Source: Leucobacter chromiiresistens
Lineage (GTDB): Bacteria; Actinomycetota; Actinomycetes; Actinomycetales; Microbacteriaceae
Assembly: GCF_001477055.1 (NCBI RefSeq)
Contig: NZ_LDRK01000004.1
Coordinates: forward strand, 1-64,000
Reading direction: 5' to 3'
DNA length: 64,000 bases
Positions 15,403-24,236 of the stretch are shown in pieces. A program made the position numbers and the translations under genes. Each line of letters opens with the position of its first letter. Positions within the stretch are counted from its first letter, which is position 1. Below the pieces are notes generated by a model. The model had not been told where the DNA came from and did no database searches. It saw nothing but the letters and a program-made list of their open reading frames with translations.

Positions 15403-16239
15403 ATGCCTCGTCAGTTCCGCTGTGCCCCGGCCGTCGCCGTCGGAGCCGCAGCACTTCTCGCGCTCTCCGCATGCAGCGGGGGCGGCGGCGGAGCCGCCGA
15501 CGACGCCGGGGTCGGCCCGGTGAACGAGGGCAAGCTCACCATCGCGACCGGCGAGCCTGCCTACGCCCCCTGGGTGATCGACGACGCCCCCGAGAGCGGC
15601 GAGGGCTTCGAAGCCGCGGTCGCGTACGCCGTGGCCGAGGAGCTCGGGTTCGCGAAGGACGACGTCGAATGGGTGCGCACGAGCTTCGACGCAGCCATCG
15701 CTCCGGGCCCGAAGGACTTCGATCTCAACATCCAGCAGTTCTCGGTGAGTGAGGAGCGCGAGCGCGCCGTCGACTTCTCCGCCCCGTACTACGAGACCAC
15801 GCAGGCCGTGGTCGCCGCCGGCGGCACCGACGCTGCGAAGGCCACGAGCATCGCCGATCTGAAGGATGCGGCGCTCGGCGTCGCCTCGGGCACGACCTCG
15901 CTGACCGTCGCGGAGGAGGTCATCGCCCCCACCACCGATCTGCAGGTCTTCAACAGCGTCGACGACGCCGTCGCCGCCCTGCAGAACGGCACGATCGACG
16001 CACTCGTCACCGACCTTCCCGGCGCGTTCTACGTGCGCGACGCCCAGCTCGACGACGGCGTGATCGTCGGTCAGCTCGACTCCGCGGAGGGCGGTGACGA
16101 GTTCGCCTTCGTACTGCCGAAGGACTCGTCGTTGACCGACGACGTCTCCGACGCGGTCGAAGCGCTCCGCGAGAACGGCACCCTCGACGATCTCGCCGCA
16201 GAGTGGATCGCCGATCAGGGTGCGCCGGTACTGGAGTAG
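15403..16239 (+). CDS. ABC importer substrate-binding lipoprotein (polar amino acid type)
   Basis: This 278-residue family 3 solute-binding protein has a signal peptide with lipobox LSAC (Cys24) and a Gly-rich tether. The body shows GKLTIATGEPAYAPWVID, EGFEAAVAYAVAEELGF, DFDLNIQQFSVSEERERAVD and LKDAALGVASGTTSLTVAEE, all standard for amino-acid binding proteins. AGGAG lies 5 bases before the ATG. It heads a three-gene importer next to the SAHH-like and deaminase genes, so the ligand may be a thioether amino acid or nucleoside. That is inference. Confidence 0.9.
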   Translation: MPRQFRCAPAVAVGAAALLALSACSGGGGGAADDAGVGPVNEGKLTIATGEPAYAPWVIDDAPESGEGFEAAVAYAVAEELGFAKDDVEWVRTSFDAAIAPGPKDFDLNIQQFSVSEERERAVDFSAPYYETTQAVVAAGGTDAAKATSIADLKDAALGVASGTTSLTVAEEVIAPTTDLQVFNSVDDAVAALQNGTIDALVTDLPGAFYVRDAQLDDGVIVGQLDSAEGGDEFAFVLPKDSSLTDDVSDAVEALRENGTLDDLAAEWIADQGAPVLE

Positions 16240-16246
16240 CCCCGAC

Positions 16247-17134
16247 GTGACCCCCGCCCCGCACTCCACCGGCACACGGAGCCCGGATCCGGAGTTCGCG
16301 CCGAGCGCCATCGAGATCGAACGGCGCAGCTATCGGCGCGCTCGCAAGCGCCAGTCGGTGCTCATCAGCATCGCCAGCACGCTGGTGTTCGCCGCCGTGC
16401 TCGTCCTCGTGCTGGTGAACAGCCCCGGCTGGGACGCGGTGCGCGAGACCTTCTTCGACCCCGCCGTCGCGGTCGACGCGTTCCCGCGCGTCATCACGGG
16501 CCTCTGGCTCAACATCCAGGTGCTCTTCGTCGCGGCGATCGGCGTCGCCGTTCTCGGCACGCTCCTCGCGATCGCGCGCACGCTGAAGGGCCCGGTCTTC
16601 ACGCCGCTGCGACTCATCGCAGCCGGCTACACCGACCTCTTCCGCGGCATCCCGGTGCTGCTCGTGCTCTACCTGGTCGGGTTCGGCATTCCGGGGCTCG
16701 AGCTCACCGGCCGCCTGCCGGCGCAGTTCTGGGGCACGATCGCGCTGATCCTCTGCTACTCGGCGTACGTGTCGGAGGTGCTCCGCGCCGGCATCGACGC
16801 CGTGCACCCCTCGCAGCGCCTCGCGGCCCGGTCCCTCGGGCTCAGCCACGCGAAGACGCTGCGGCTCGTCGTGATGCCGCAGGCGGTGCGCAAGGTGACT
16901 CCGGCGCTCATGAACGACTTCGTGTCGATGCAGAAGGACGTCGGTCTGATCTCGGTGCTCGGAGCGGTCGACGCGATCCGCGCCGCCCAGATCGAGGTGG
17001 CCTCGAGCTACAACTTCACGCCCTACGTGCTCGCGGGCGTGCTCTTCGTGCTGCTCTCGCTGCCCTTCATCAGGCTGACGGACTGGCTGACGGCGCGCGC
17101 TCAGCGGCGCGAGCAGATCGGAGGCGCGGTATGA
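16247..17134 (+). CDS. ABC importer permease (HisM/GlnP type)
   Basis: This inner-membrane subunit of about 295 residues has five or more helices. Its N-terminus is charged and cytoplasmic (IEIERRSYRRARKRQSVL). The family signature for ATPase contact reads LRAGIDAVHPSQRLAARSLG. Typical segments are YTDLFRGIPVLLVLYLVG and MPQAVRKVTPALMNDFVSM. The GTG at 16247 starts just after the binding-protein stop, and its end overlaps the ATPase start (ATGA). It lacks a second permease partner, so a homodimer is expected. Confidence 0.9.
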   Translation: MTPAPHSTGTRSPDPEFAPSAIEIERRSYRRARKRQSVLISIASTLVFAAVLVLVLVNSPGWDAVRETFFDPAVAVDAFPRVITGLWLNIQVLFVAAIGVAVLGTLLAIARTLKGPVFTPLRLIAAGYTDLFRGIPVLLVLYLVGFGIPGLELTGRLPAQFWGTIALILCYSAYVSEVLRAGIDAVHPSQRLAARSLGLSHAKTLRLVVMPQAVRKVTPALMNDFVSMQKDVGLISVLGAVDAIRAAQIEVASSYNFTPYVLAGVLFVLLSLPFIRLTDWLTARAQRREQIGGAV

Positions 17135-17898
17135 GCGCGCAGGAATCCCCGTCGCAGCCGGTACTCGACGTGCAGGGCGTGCACAAGCGCTTCGGCGGCC
17201 AGCACGTGCTGCGCGGCATCGACCTGACCGTGCGGCAGCACGAGGCGGTGGTGCTGATCGGCGCCTCCGGGTCGGGCAAGTCGACCCTGCTGAAGACCGT
17301 CAACCTGCTGGAGCAGATCGACGACGGCCGCATCGTGCTCGCCGGCGACGACATCACCGACCCGCGAGCGGACGTCGACGCGGTGCGGGCGAGGATCGGC
17401 GTCGTCTTCCAGCACTACAACCTGTTCCCGCACATGACGGTGCTCGCGAACGTCGTGCTCGCCATGCGCAAGGTCTTCGGAGCACCGCGGGCGGAGGCGG
17501 AGCGGCGCGGGCTCGAACTGCTCGCGCGCATCGGCCTCGGCGACAAGGCGGGGGAGTACCCCGACCGGCTCTCCGGCGGGCAGCAGCAGCGCGTCGCGAT
17601 CGTGCGCGCGATCGCGACGAACCCGGAGCTGCTGCTGCTCGACGAGATCACGAGCGCGCTCGATCCGCAGCTCGTGGGCGAGGTGCTCGATCTCGTGAGC
17701 GAGCTCAAGGCGGCGGGATCCACGATCGTCATGGCGACGCACGAGATGTCGTTCGCGCGCCGCGTCGCCGACCGCATCGTCTACCTCAAAGACGGCGTGA
17801 TCATCGAGTCGGGTACGCCGGAGCAGATCTTCGACCACCCCCAGCGCCCGGAGACGCGGGAGTTCCTCGCGCGGGTGAGCGACCCGTTCACCGCGTGA
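17131..17898 (+). CDS. ABC importer ATPase (GlnQ/HisP type)
   Basis: This 255-residue nucleotide-binding subunit shows Walker A GASGSGKST, the Q-loop in FQHYNLFPHMTVLANVV, signature LSGGQQQRVAIVRA, Walker B LLLLDEITSALDP and the H-switch in MATHEMSFARRVAD. It completes the importer made with the two preceding genes. A small inverted repeat (ATTCCC...GGGAAT, 17902-17919) just after the stop could be its terminator. Confidence 0.92.
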   Translation: MSAQESPSQPVLDVQGVHKRFGGQHVLRGIDLTVRQHEAVVLIGASGSGKSTLLKTVNLLEQIDDGRIVLAGDDITDPRADVDAVRARIGVVFQHYNLFPHMTVLANVVLAMRKVFGAPRAEAERRGLELLARIGLGDKAGEYPDRLSGGQQQRVAIVRAIATNPELLLLDEITSALDPQLVGEVLDLVSELKAAGSTIVMATHEMSFARRVADRIVYLKDGVIIESGTPEQIFDHPQRPETREFLARVSDPFTA

Positions 17899-17939
17899 AC
17901 GATTCCCGAACGGGGGAATGGAAGCAGCGCACGCTCGGT

Positions 17940-18012
17940 TAGACTGGTACGTCTGCCTACGAGGAGCTGCGCGAGCTCCTGGCCCGGGGCAGTCTTCCGT
18001 CTTCTCGAGGAG
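17940..18012 (+). promoter_or_regulatory. Promoter and structured leader of the DHA2 exporter
   Basis: TAGACT at 17940-17945 is a plausible -10. The leader then contains a perfect stem, AGGAGCT (17962-17968) with AGCTCCT (17974-17980) around GCGCG, and ends with GAGGAG 9 bases before the GTG. The first strand itself contains AGGAG. The leader could adopt alternative structures, but no known riboswitch class was recognised. Confidence 0.35.
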
Positions 18013-18021
18013 TCTCCGCTC

Positions 18022-19500
18022 GTGACATCCGACACCGCATCCATTCGGCTGCCCAAGCCCGCCGACGACCCGATCGACCCCGCAGGCATGCGCGTGATCT
18101 GGCTGCTGCTGGTCGCCGCATTCGTGGCCATCCTCAACGAGACGACGATGGCGATCGCCATCCCCGAGCTCAACCGCACCCTCGGCATCCCGCCCGAGCT
18201 CGGCCAGTGGCTGACCAGCGCGTTCATGCTCACGATGGCCGTGGTGATTCCCACGACCGGCTTCCTGCTGCAGCGCTTCACCACACGGCAGGTCTTCCTC
18301 GCCGCGATCGGCACGTTCGTGCTGGGCACCGTCATCTGCCTCGTCGCACCCGGCTTCCCGGCGCTCCTCGCGGGGCGCGTCGTGCAGGCCGCAGGTACCG
18401 GCATCATGATGCCGCTGCTCATGACCACGGTGATGAACGTCGTGCCGGCTCGCTCGCGCGGCCGCATGATGGGCCGCGTCGGTCTCGTCATCAGCCTCGC
18501 GCCCGCGCTCGGACCGACCCTGTCGGGTGTCGTGCTCGATACGCTCGGCTGGCGCTGGCTCTTCGGCATCATCCTGCCGATCGCCGTCATCGCGCTGCTG
18601 CTCGGCGCGAAGTGGATGACCAACCTCGGCGAGACGACGCACGCGCCCATCGACGTGCTCTCGATCGTGCTCTCGGCATTCGCGTTCGGCGGCATCGTGT
18701 TCGGGCTCAGCCAGATCGGCGGGCACGGGGGCTCCGCCGGAGGCGGCAGCGTGCCGCCCGCGCTGATCGTCGGCGTCGGGGTGCTCGTCCTCGCCGGGTT
18801 CGTCTGGCGGCAGCTGGTGCTGCAGCGGCGGGACGACGCGCTGCTCGACCTCCGTGTATTCACCTCGCGCAACTACGTGCTCGCCGTCATCATCATGGCG
18901 ATCATCTCCCTCGCGATGTTCGGCACGTTCTCGCTGCTGCCCCTGTACCTGCAGAACGTCGCGGGCCTCGATCCCACCGCGGCCGGTCTCGTGCTGCTGC
19001 CGGGCTCGGTGCTCATGGGCGTGCTGGGCCCGGTGATGGGCCGCGTGTACGACGCCCGCGGCCCGCGCGTGCTGCTGATCCCGGGCACGATGCTCATCGC
19101 GGCCTCGATGTTCGTGTACTCGACCGTCGGCACGCACACCCCGATGTGGTTCCTCATGCTCGTGCAGATCGCGATGTCGCTCGGGCTCGCGGGCTCGTTC
19201 ACGCCGCTCTTCTCCGCTTCGCTCGGGTCGCTGCAGCGCTCGCTCTACTCGCACGGCTCGGCGGTGCTGAACACGCTCCAGCAGGTGGGTGGAGCGGCGG
19301 GCACCGCGGTGCTGATCTCGATCTACTCGAGCGCGCTCCACGCGGGCGAGGCCGAGGGGCTCTCGGTGGCTGACGCGGGTGCGCCCGGCGCGAATCTGGC
19401 GTTCTTCACTGCGGCGTGCATCGTGCTCGTGCCCGTGGCGCTGTCGTTCTTCGTCTCGAAGCCGGTGGAGGGCGACGCTCCGGTGCACGCCGGGCACTGA
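18022..19500 (+). CDS. DHA2-family (EmrB/QacA type) MFS drug exporter
   Basis: This is a 492-residue transporter with about 14 helices. Visible elements are the TM1 acidic motif AFVAILNETTMAIAIPEL, QWLTSAFMLTMAVVIPTTGF, and the antiporter motif C region LGPTLSGVVLDTLGWRWLF. The DHA2 C-terminal half contains NYVLAVIIMAIISLAMFGTF and LNTLQQVGGAAGTA. It is a proton-driven efflux pump for drugs or toxic organics. GTG start with GAGGAG upstream. A near-ideal terminator follows. Confidence 0.9.
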   Translation: MTSDTASIRLPKPADDPIDPAGMRVIWLLLVAAFVAILNETTMAIAIPELNRTLGIPPELGQWLTSAFMLTMAVVIPTTGFLLQRFTTRQVFLAAIGTFVLGTVICLVAPGFPALLAGRVVQAAGTGIMMPLLMTTVMNVVPARSRGRMMGRVGLVISLAPALGPTLSGVVLDTLGWRWLFGIILPIAVIALLLGAKWMTNLGETTHAPIDVLSIVLSAFAFGGIVFGLSQIGGHGGSAGGGSVPPALIVGVGVLVLAGFVWRQLVLQRRDDALLDLRVFTSRNYVLAVIIMAIISLAMFGTFSLLPLYLQNVAGLDPTAAGLVLLPGSVLMGVLGPVMGRVYDARGPRVLLIPGTMLIAASMFVYSTVGTHTPMWFLMLVQIAMSLGLAGSFTPLFSASLGSLQRSLYSHGSAVLNTLQQVGGAAGTAVLISIYSSALHAGEAEGLSVADAGAPGANLAFFTAACIVLVPVALSFFVSKPVEGDAPVHAGH

Positions 19501-19509
19501 TCGCAACGG

Positions 19510-19541
19510 GGTGCCGCCCGGGCTCCGACCCGGGCGGCACC
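19510..19541. terminator. Strong bidirectional terminator hairpin
   Basis: GGTGCCGCCCGGG (19510-19522) and CCCGGGCGGCACC (19529-19541) form a perfect 13-bp stem with a 6-base loop. It lies exactly between the convergent exporter (ends 19500) and LysR gene (ends 19549). It has no T-run, as is common in high-GC actinobacteria. Confidence 0.8.
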
Positions 19542-19548
19542 TGCACGG

Positions 19549-20463
19549 CTAGCTCAGCGCGCTGATCGACCGTCGCACGGCTTCGGCGAGCTGGCGCACC
19601 GCGGCCGAGGGCCCTCCCGGCCCGGCGGGAGCGGCGAGGAGCAGTTCGCGCGCGAACATCGGATCGTCGATGGGCCGCAGGGCGACTCCCTCCGGGGGGT
19701 TGAAGCTGACGAGACTCGGCACCAGGGCGACCGCCATGCCCGCGGCGATGAGCCCGAGCACCACCGAGTAGTCGTCCGTGCGGATCGCGACGTTGACCTG
19801 CAGACCCTCCGACGCGAAGACCTCGCGCACGAGATCGTCGAGCGTGTCTCCCGGCGTGGATCCCATCACCCAGCTGTCGCTCGAGAGCGCGAGCAGGCTG
19901 CGGCGGTCGAACGACGACTGCGCCGCAGCAGGGTGCGAGGCGGGCAGGGCCAGCAGCATCGGGTCGGTGAAGAGGTGCGTGGTGTGCACCTCCGATCGGA
20001 AGGGGAGCCGGTACCCTCCGGCGGCGTACACGAGCGCCGCGTCGAGCGTGTGCTGGTTGATCCGGGTGATGAGGGGGGCGAGCTCCTCGAGCGTCGCGTC
20101 GAGTTCGATGCCGAGCTCCGCGACGCGGGCCGCGATGCCGGGCAGGAGGCGGGACGCGGCGGTGGGGAAGGTGCCGAAGCGGAGACGGATCTTTCCGAGC
20201 TGCGCGAGGTCGCGCACGTCGGTCAGGGCGCGGTCGGCCAGGCTCAGCATCTCGTCGCCGCGCTCGAGCATGAGCGCGCCGGCTGTGGTGAGCTTGCTGC
20301 CGCGCGTGCTGCGCGTGGTGAGGTCGGTGCCGACGAGACGGTCGAGGTTGCGGAGGTGGTAGTCGACGGTGGGCTGGCTCCAGCCCAGCCGTTTCGCCGC
20401 ACGGGCCACGGATCCCTCGGAGGCGACCGCGCTGAGCGCCTGCAGTTGTCTGAAGTCGAGCAC
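19549..20463 (-). CDS. LysR-family transcriptional regulator
   Basis: This regulator is about 304 residues from the GTG at 20463. It has an N-terminal helix-turn-helix (LQALSAVASEGSVARAAKRL then GWSQPTVDYHLRNLDRLVG) and a periplasmic-binding-protein-like effector domain. An ATG at 20517 is in frame. However, the -10 TATACT (20525-20520, minus strand) is only two bases from it, so the transcript should begin at or after that codon. GAGG 5 bases before 20463 supports the shorter start. It is divergent from the decarboxylase gene and is probably its regulator. Confidence 0.85.
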   Translation of the reverse strand: MLDFRQLQALSAVASEGSVARAAKRLGWSQPTVDYHLRNLDRLVGTDLTTRSTRGSKLTTAGALMLERGDEMLSLADRALTDVRDLAQLGKIRLRFGTFPTAASRLLPGIAARVAELGIELDATLEELAPLITRINQHTLDAALVYAAGGYRLPFRSEVHTTHLFTDPMLLALPASHPAAAQSSFDRRSLLALSSDSWVMGSTPGDTLDDLVREVFASEGLQVNVAIRTDDYSVVLGLIAAGMAVALVPSLVSFNPPEGVALRPIDDPMFARELLLAAPAGPGGPSAAVRQLAEAVRRSISALS

Positions 20464-20584
20464 GTGCACCTCGGAAACTCTGGATCGAACGGGCGGCTTC
20501 GCCCCGGGTCGTTCCATACAGTATATGACTCCCGGGAGCGGACTCAGGGTTCCTCCGAGACCGGCGCCCCGCCACTCTGGAGGA

Positions 20585-22192
20585 ATGCTGGATCAGGAAT
20601 CACGTATCGACCCCCGTCAGTCGCCCCTCGGGGGCGAATCGCCGAGCGCGATCGTCGCGGGTGGCGCCGCGGCTGAGGTCGCGTCGTCGCACGGCGGCGA
20701 GCGGATCGCCGATGCCCAGCGCAGCGCGCCCTACGCGGAGGCGCTGCAGCGCTTCGCCGAGGCGCGACCCATGTCGCTCATGGTGCCGGGGCACGGCACC
20801 GGCGCCGCGCACGGGGGCGAACACCTCTTCGAGCTGATCGGGGCGCGCGCCGCCTCGGTCGACATCCCGCTCATGCTCGACGGCATCGATCTCGGCGAGC
20901 ACTCGCCTCTCGCGCAGGCGCAGCAGCTCGCCGCCGATGCGTGGGGTGCCCGCCGCACCTGGTTCCTGACGAACGGGGCGTCGCAGGCGAACCGCACCGC
21001 CGCGATCTCGGTGCGCGGGCTCGGCGAGCGCGTGCTCGTGCAGCGCAGCATGCACTCGAGCTTCACCGACGGCGTGCTGCTCGCCGGACTCGTGCCCGCC
21101 TTCGTGCAGCCCGCGATCGACTCCCGCCACGGCATCGCGCACGGGCTGACGCCCGAGGCGCTCGACGCGGCGCTCTCGCGCGAGGCGGCCTCGGGCCGTC
21201 CTGTGGCGAGCGTCTACGTCGTGTCGCCGAGCTACTTCGGATCGACAGCCGATGTCGCCGGGCTGGCCGAGGTCGCGCACGCACACGACGCCGCGCTCAT
21301 CGTCGACGGCGCCTGGGGCGCCCACTTCGGGTTCCATCCCGGGCTGCCCGATTCGCCGGCGCGACTCGGGGCCGACCTCGTGGTCTCGAGCACGCACAAG
21401 CTCGCGGGTTCCCTCACCCAGTCGGCGATGCTGCACCTCGGCGACGGCCCGTTCGCCGGGCGTCTCGAATCGCTCGTGGAGCGCGCGTACTCGATGACGG
21501 CGTCGACGTCGATGAGCAGCCTCCTCATGGGATCGCTCGACGAGACGCGGCGCGCGCTCGTGCTGGGGGAGCGCCGCATCGGCGAGGCGCTGCAGGCGTC
21601 GGACGCGCTGCGGGATCGACTGCGCGCCGACGCGCGGTTCGCCGTCGTCAGCGACGGCTTCGAGGCGTTCCCCGACATCGTGGACGTGGACCGGCTGCGG
21701 GTGCCGATCGACGTCTCCGCACTCGGGCGCAGCGGGCACTGGGTGCGGTCGCGCCTGAGCGCCGAGCACGGCATCTACGTCGAGATGTCGACGGCGACGG
21801 CCATCGTCGCGGTCATCGGAGCGCTCACGGTTCCCGACGTGGAGCGCGTCATGAGCGCGCTCGACGAGGTCGCCCGCGCGGCGTTCGCCGATCCCGATCC
21901 CGTGGCGTCATCCGACGCGTTCCCGGAGCTCCCGGAGCCGGGCGAGCTCCGAGCGCTCCCGCGCGACGCCTACTTCGGCTCGAGCGAGGTCGTCGCGGCG
22001 GAGGACGCGGTGGGCCGCACCTCGGCGGACACTCTCGCGGCGTACCCGCCGGGCATCCCGAACCTGCTGCCCGGCGAGGAGATCACCGCCGAGACGGTCG
22101 CGTTCCTGCGAGCGGTCGCGGCGTCGCCCACGGGCTATGTGCGCGGTGCCGTCGACGCGGAGGTCTCGGGCTTCCGCGTCGTCACGGCGTGA
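20585..22192 (+). CDS. Orn/Lys/Arg decarboxylase family protein (PLP fold type I)
   Basis: This is a 535-residue PLP enzyme. The N-terminal part carries MSLMVPGHGTG and WGARRTWFLTNGASQANRTA. The cofactor aspartate lies in AALIVDGAWGAHFGFHPGLP and the PLP lysine in SSTHKLAGSLTQSAML (Lys272). The C-terminal domain ends with AAYPPGIPNLLPGEEI. This is the short Gram-positive type (SpeA/YaaO-like) that makes cadaverine, agmatine or putrescine; the preferred amino acid cannot be read from sequence. GGAGG sits only one base before the ATG, so the true start may be further in. Likely controlled by the divergent LysR protein. Confidence 0.85.
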   Translation: MLDQESRIDPRQSPLGGESPSAIVAGGAAAEVASSHGGERIADAQRSAPYAEALQRFAEARPMSLMVPGHGTGAAHGGEHLFELIGARAASVDIPLMLDGIDLGEHSPLAQAQQLAADAWGARRTWFLTNGASQANRTAAISVRGLGERVLVQRSMHSSFTDGVLLAGLVPAFVQPAIDSRHGIAHGLTPEALDAALSREAASGRPVASVYVVSPSYFGSTADVAGLAEVAHAHDAALIVDGAWGAHFGFHPGLPDSPARLGADLVVSSTHKLAGSLTQSAMLHLGDGPFAGRLESLVERAYSMTASTSMSSLLMGSLDETRRALVLGERRIGEALQASDALRDRLRADARFAVVSDGFEAFPDIVDVDRLRVPIDVSALGRSGHWVRSRLSAEHGIYVEMSTATAIVAVIGALTVPDVERVMSALDEVARAAFADPDPVASSDAFPELPEPGELRALPRDAYFGSSEVVAAEDAVGRTSADTLAAYPPGIPNLLPGEEITAETVAFLRAVAASPTGYVRGAVDAEVSGFRVVTA

Positions 22193-22201
22193 GCCTGCGG
22201 C

Positions 22202-22429
22202 TCAGGACTTCTTCTCGAAGAGGTCGCCCACGAGCTTGGAGCTGACGAGCACGATGAGCAGCAGCACGATGCCGACTGCGGCGATCCCCGCGTAGTTCAG
22301 CGGATCACCGGCGCTCGACAGCATCGAATCGGCGTTGTCGCCGCCGCCGCTCGCGAAGGCGGGAGCGGCGAAGAAGACCGAGGCGAGCGCGACGGTCACG
22401 GCGGTGGCGATGCGGGTGCGGATCTTCAC
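22202..22429 (-). CDS. Small exported membrane protein, unknown
   Basis: This is a 75-residue protein. It has a signal peptide (VKIRTRIATAVTVALASVFF with AFA), a short Gly/Asp/Ser-rich outer segment, one C-terminal helix (YAGIAAVGIVLLLIVLVSSK) and a charged end LFEKKS. The GTG at 22429 is chosen because GAGGAG lies 6 bases upstream; longer readings lack a ribosome site. It is single-pass after cleavage, with the C-terminus inside. No homologue is recognised and it sits alone between two plus-strand genes. Confidence 0.65.
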   Translation of the reverse strand: MKIRTRIATAVTVALASVFFAAPAFASGGGDNADSMLSSAGDPLNYAGIAAVGIVLLLIVLVSSKLVGDLFEKKS

Positions 22430-22556
22430 GGAACACTCCTCAAGCGTGCGGGTGCGCGATTGCGCGGCGGATGCCTCCAGTCTAGCGGGCGGCGGGTTCG
22501 GGTCCGCACGCCGCGTCGCACGGGGAGGCCCGAGGTTGAGGCCGTAGCTTAGGAGC

Positions 22557-24236
22557 ATGATGGAACAGCGCGAGCAGACCGCGATCGACCGCATCGCGGA
22601 GGCCTGGGTGGACACCCTCGTGGAGCACGACCCGACGGTCGGCACCTACATCGGACGGACGGGCGACGGCCTGCCCGATCTCTCGCCCGCAGGGCACGCT
22701 GCGCTCGCGGCGGACCAGCGGCGGATGCTCGCCGAACTCGTCGCCGTCGCGCCGGCCGACGCCGTCGACGCGGTCACCCGAGCCGACCTGGAGGCCGAGC
22801 TGCGTCTCTCGCTCGCGCAGCACGACGCGGGCGAGCATCTGCGCGACCTCAACGTCATCGCATCGCCGGCGCAGAACATCCGCGACATCTTCGACCTCAT
22901 GCCGACCGATACGGAAGCGGACTGGTCGCAGGTCGCGAACCGGCTGCGCGCGGTGCCCGCGGCCCTCGCCGGATACCGGGAGAGCCTCGCCGACGGTGTG
23001 CGCCAGGGCCTCGTCCCGGCGCTCCGCCAGGTCGCGGAGGTCGCGCAGCAGGCCCGCCGCACCGCTGGCACTCCCGAGGAGCCGGGGTTCTTCGGCCGGC
23101 TCGCGGCATCGTCGGGGATCGCCGCGGAGTCGGCCATCGAGCTCGCCGCGGCGGCGGCCGCCGCCTCGAGCGCGTACGCCGAGCTCGCCGACTTCCTGGA
23201 GCGCGACGTCGCCCCGAGCGCGCCCCGCGCCGACGCGTTCGGACGCGACCGGTACGCGCTCGCCTCCGAGGCCTTCCTGGGGGCGAAGATCGATCTCGAC
23301 GAGACCTACGAGTGGGGTCTCGATGAGCTCGCGCGCATGGTCGACGAGCAGGAGCGCACCGCCGCCGAGATCGTCGGAGGATCGCCGCGGCCCGGCATCG
23401 TCGCGGAGGCCATCGCGAAGCTCGATCGCGACCCCTCCCGCAAACTGCACGGCACCGACGCACTGCAGCGGTGGATGCAGGAGACCAGCGATCGCGCAGT
23501 GGCGGAGCTCGCCGGCGCGCAGTTCGAGATCCCGCAGGAGATCCGGTCGCTCGAATGCCGCATCGCCCCGACCCAGGAGGGCGGCATCTACTACACGGGC
23601 CCGAGCGACGACTTCTCGCGGCCGGGCCGCATGTGGTGGTCGGTGCCCGAGGGGGTCACGGAGTTCGACACCTGGCGCGAGCTGACCACGGTGTACCACG
23701 AGGGGGTTCCCGGCCACCATCTGCAGATCGGGCAGGCCGTGGTCAACCGCGGATCTCTGAACGAGTGGCGGCGCCAGCTCGCGGGCACGTCGGGGCACGC
23801 GGAGGGCTGGGCGCTGTACGCGGAGCGGCTCATGGAGCAGCTGGGGTACCTCGACGACCCGGCCGATCGTCTCGGCATGCTCGACGGGCAGCGCATGCGC
23901 GCCGCCCGCGTCGTGCTCGACATCGGCGTGCACCTCGGCAAGCGCCGCCCGGGCGGCGGGGTGTGGGACGGCGAGTACGCCTTCGAATTCCTCGCGGAGA
24001 ACGTGAACATGAACGACGGCTTCGTGCGCTTCGAGGTGCTGCGGTACCTCGGCTGGGCGGGGCAGGCGCCCTCCTACAAGGTCGGGCAGCGCATCTGGGA
24101 GGGGCTCCGCGATCAGGCGGCGGCCCGCGCGGGCGAGTCGTTCGACATCCGCTCCTTCCACCGCGAGGCACTCGCGCTCGGCGGCGTGCGTCTCGACACG
24201 CTCGAGCGCGCGCTGAGCGGCGGGCTCGGGACGTGA
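22557..24236 (+). CDS. DUF885-family metallopeptidase-like protein
   Basis: This 559-residue soluble protein of the DUF885 family is related to zinc peptidases. The conserved metal motif is HEGVPGHHLQ at His381-Glu382...His387-His388. Further family features are GWALYAERLMEQLGYLDDP, with the third metal-ligand region, and MRAARVVLDIGVHLG. Proteins of this family are predicted carboxy- or dipeptidases; the substrate is unknown. The first ATG is six bases after TAGCTT (22545-22550), so it may be leaderless, though AGGAG is also present in the spacer. Confidence 0.85.
   Translation: MMEQREQTAIDRIAEAWVDTLVEHDPTVGTYIGRTGDGLPDLSPAGHAALAADQRRMLAELVAVAPADAVDAVTRADLEAELRLSLAQHDAGEHLRDLNVIASPAQNIRDIFDLMPTDTEADWSQVANRLRAVPAALAGYRESLADGVRQGLVPALRQVAEVAQQARRTAGTPEEPGFFGRLAASSGIAAESAIELAAAAAAASSAYAELADFLERDVAPSAPRADAFGRDRYALASEAFLGAKIDLDETYEWGLDELARMVDEQERTAAEIVGGSPRPGIVAEAIAKLDRDPSRKLHGTDALQRWMQETSDRAVAELAGAQFEIPQEIRSLECRIAPTQEGGIYYTGPSDDFSRPGRMWWSVPEGVTEFDTWRELTTVYHEGVPGHHLQIGQAVVNRGSLNEWRRQLAGTSGHAEGWALYAERLMEQLGYLDDPADRLGMLDGQRMRAARVVLDIGVHLGKRRPGGGVWDGEYAFEFLAENVNMNDGFVRFEVLRYLGWAGQAPSYKVGQRIWEGLRDQAAARAGESFDIRSFHREALALGGVRLDTLERALSGGLGT

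Noticed and set aside
17101-19506. About 800-codon minus-strand open frame across the ABC ATPase and MFS genes
   Set aside because: It runs opposite two clearly identified genes and through their intergenic region; the translation is repetitive His/Arg/Asp-rich without motifs.
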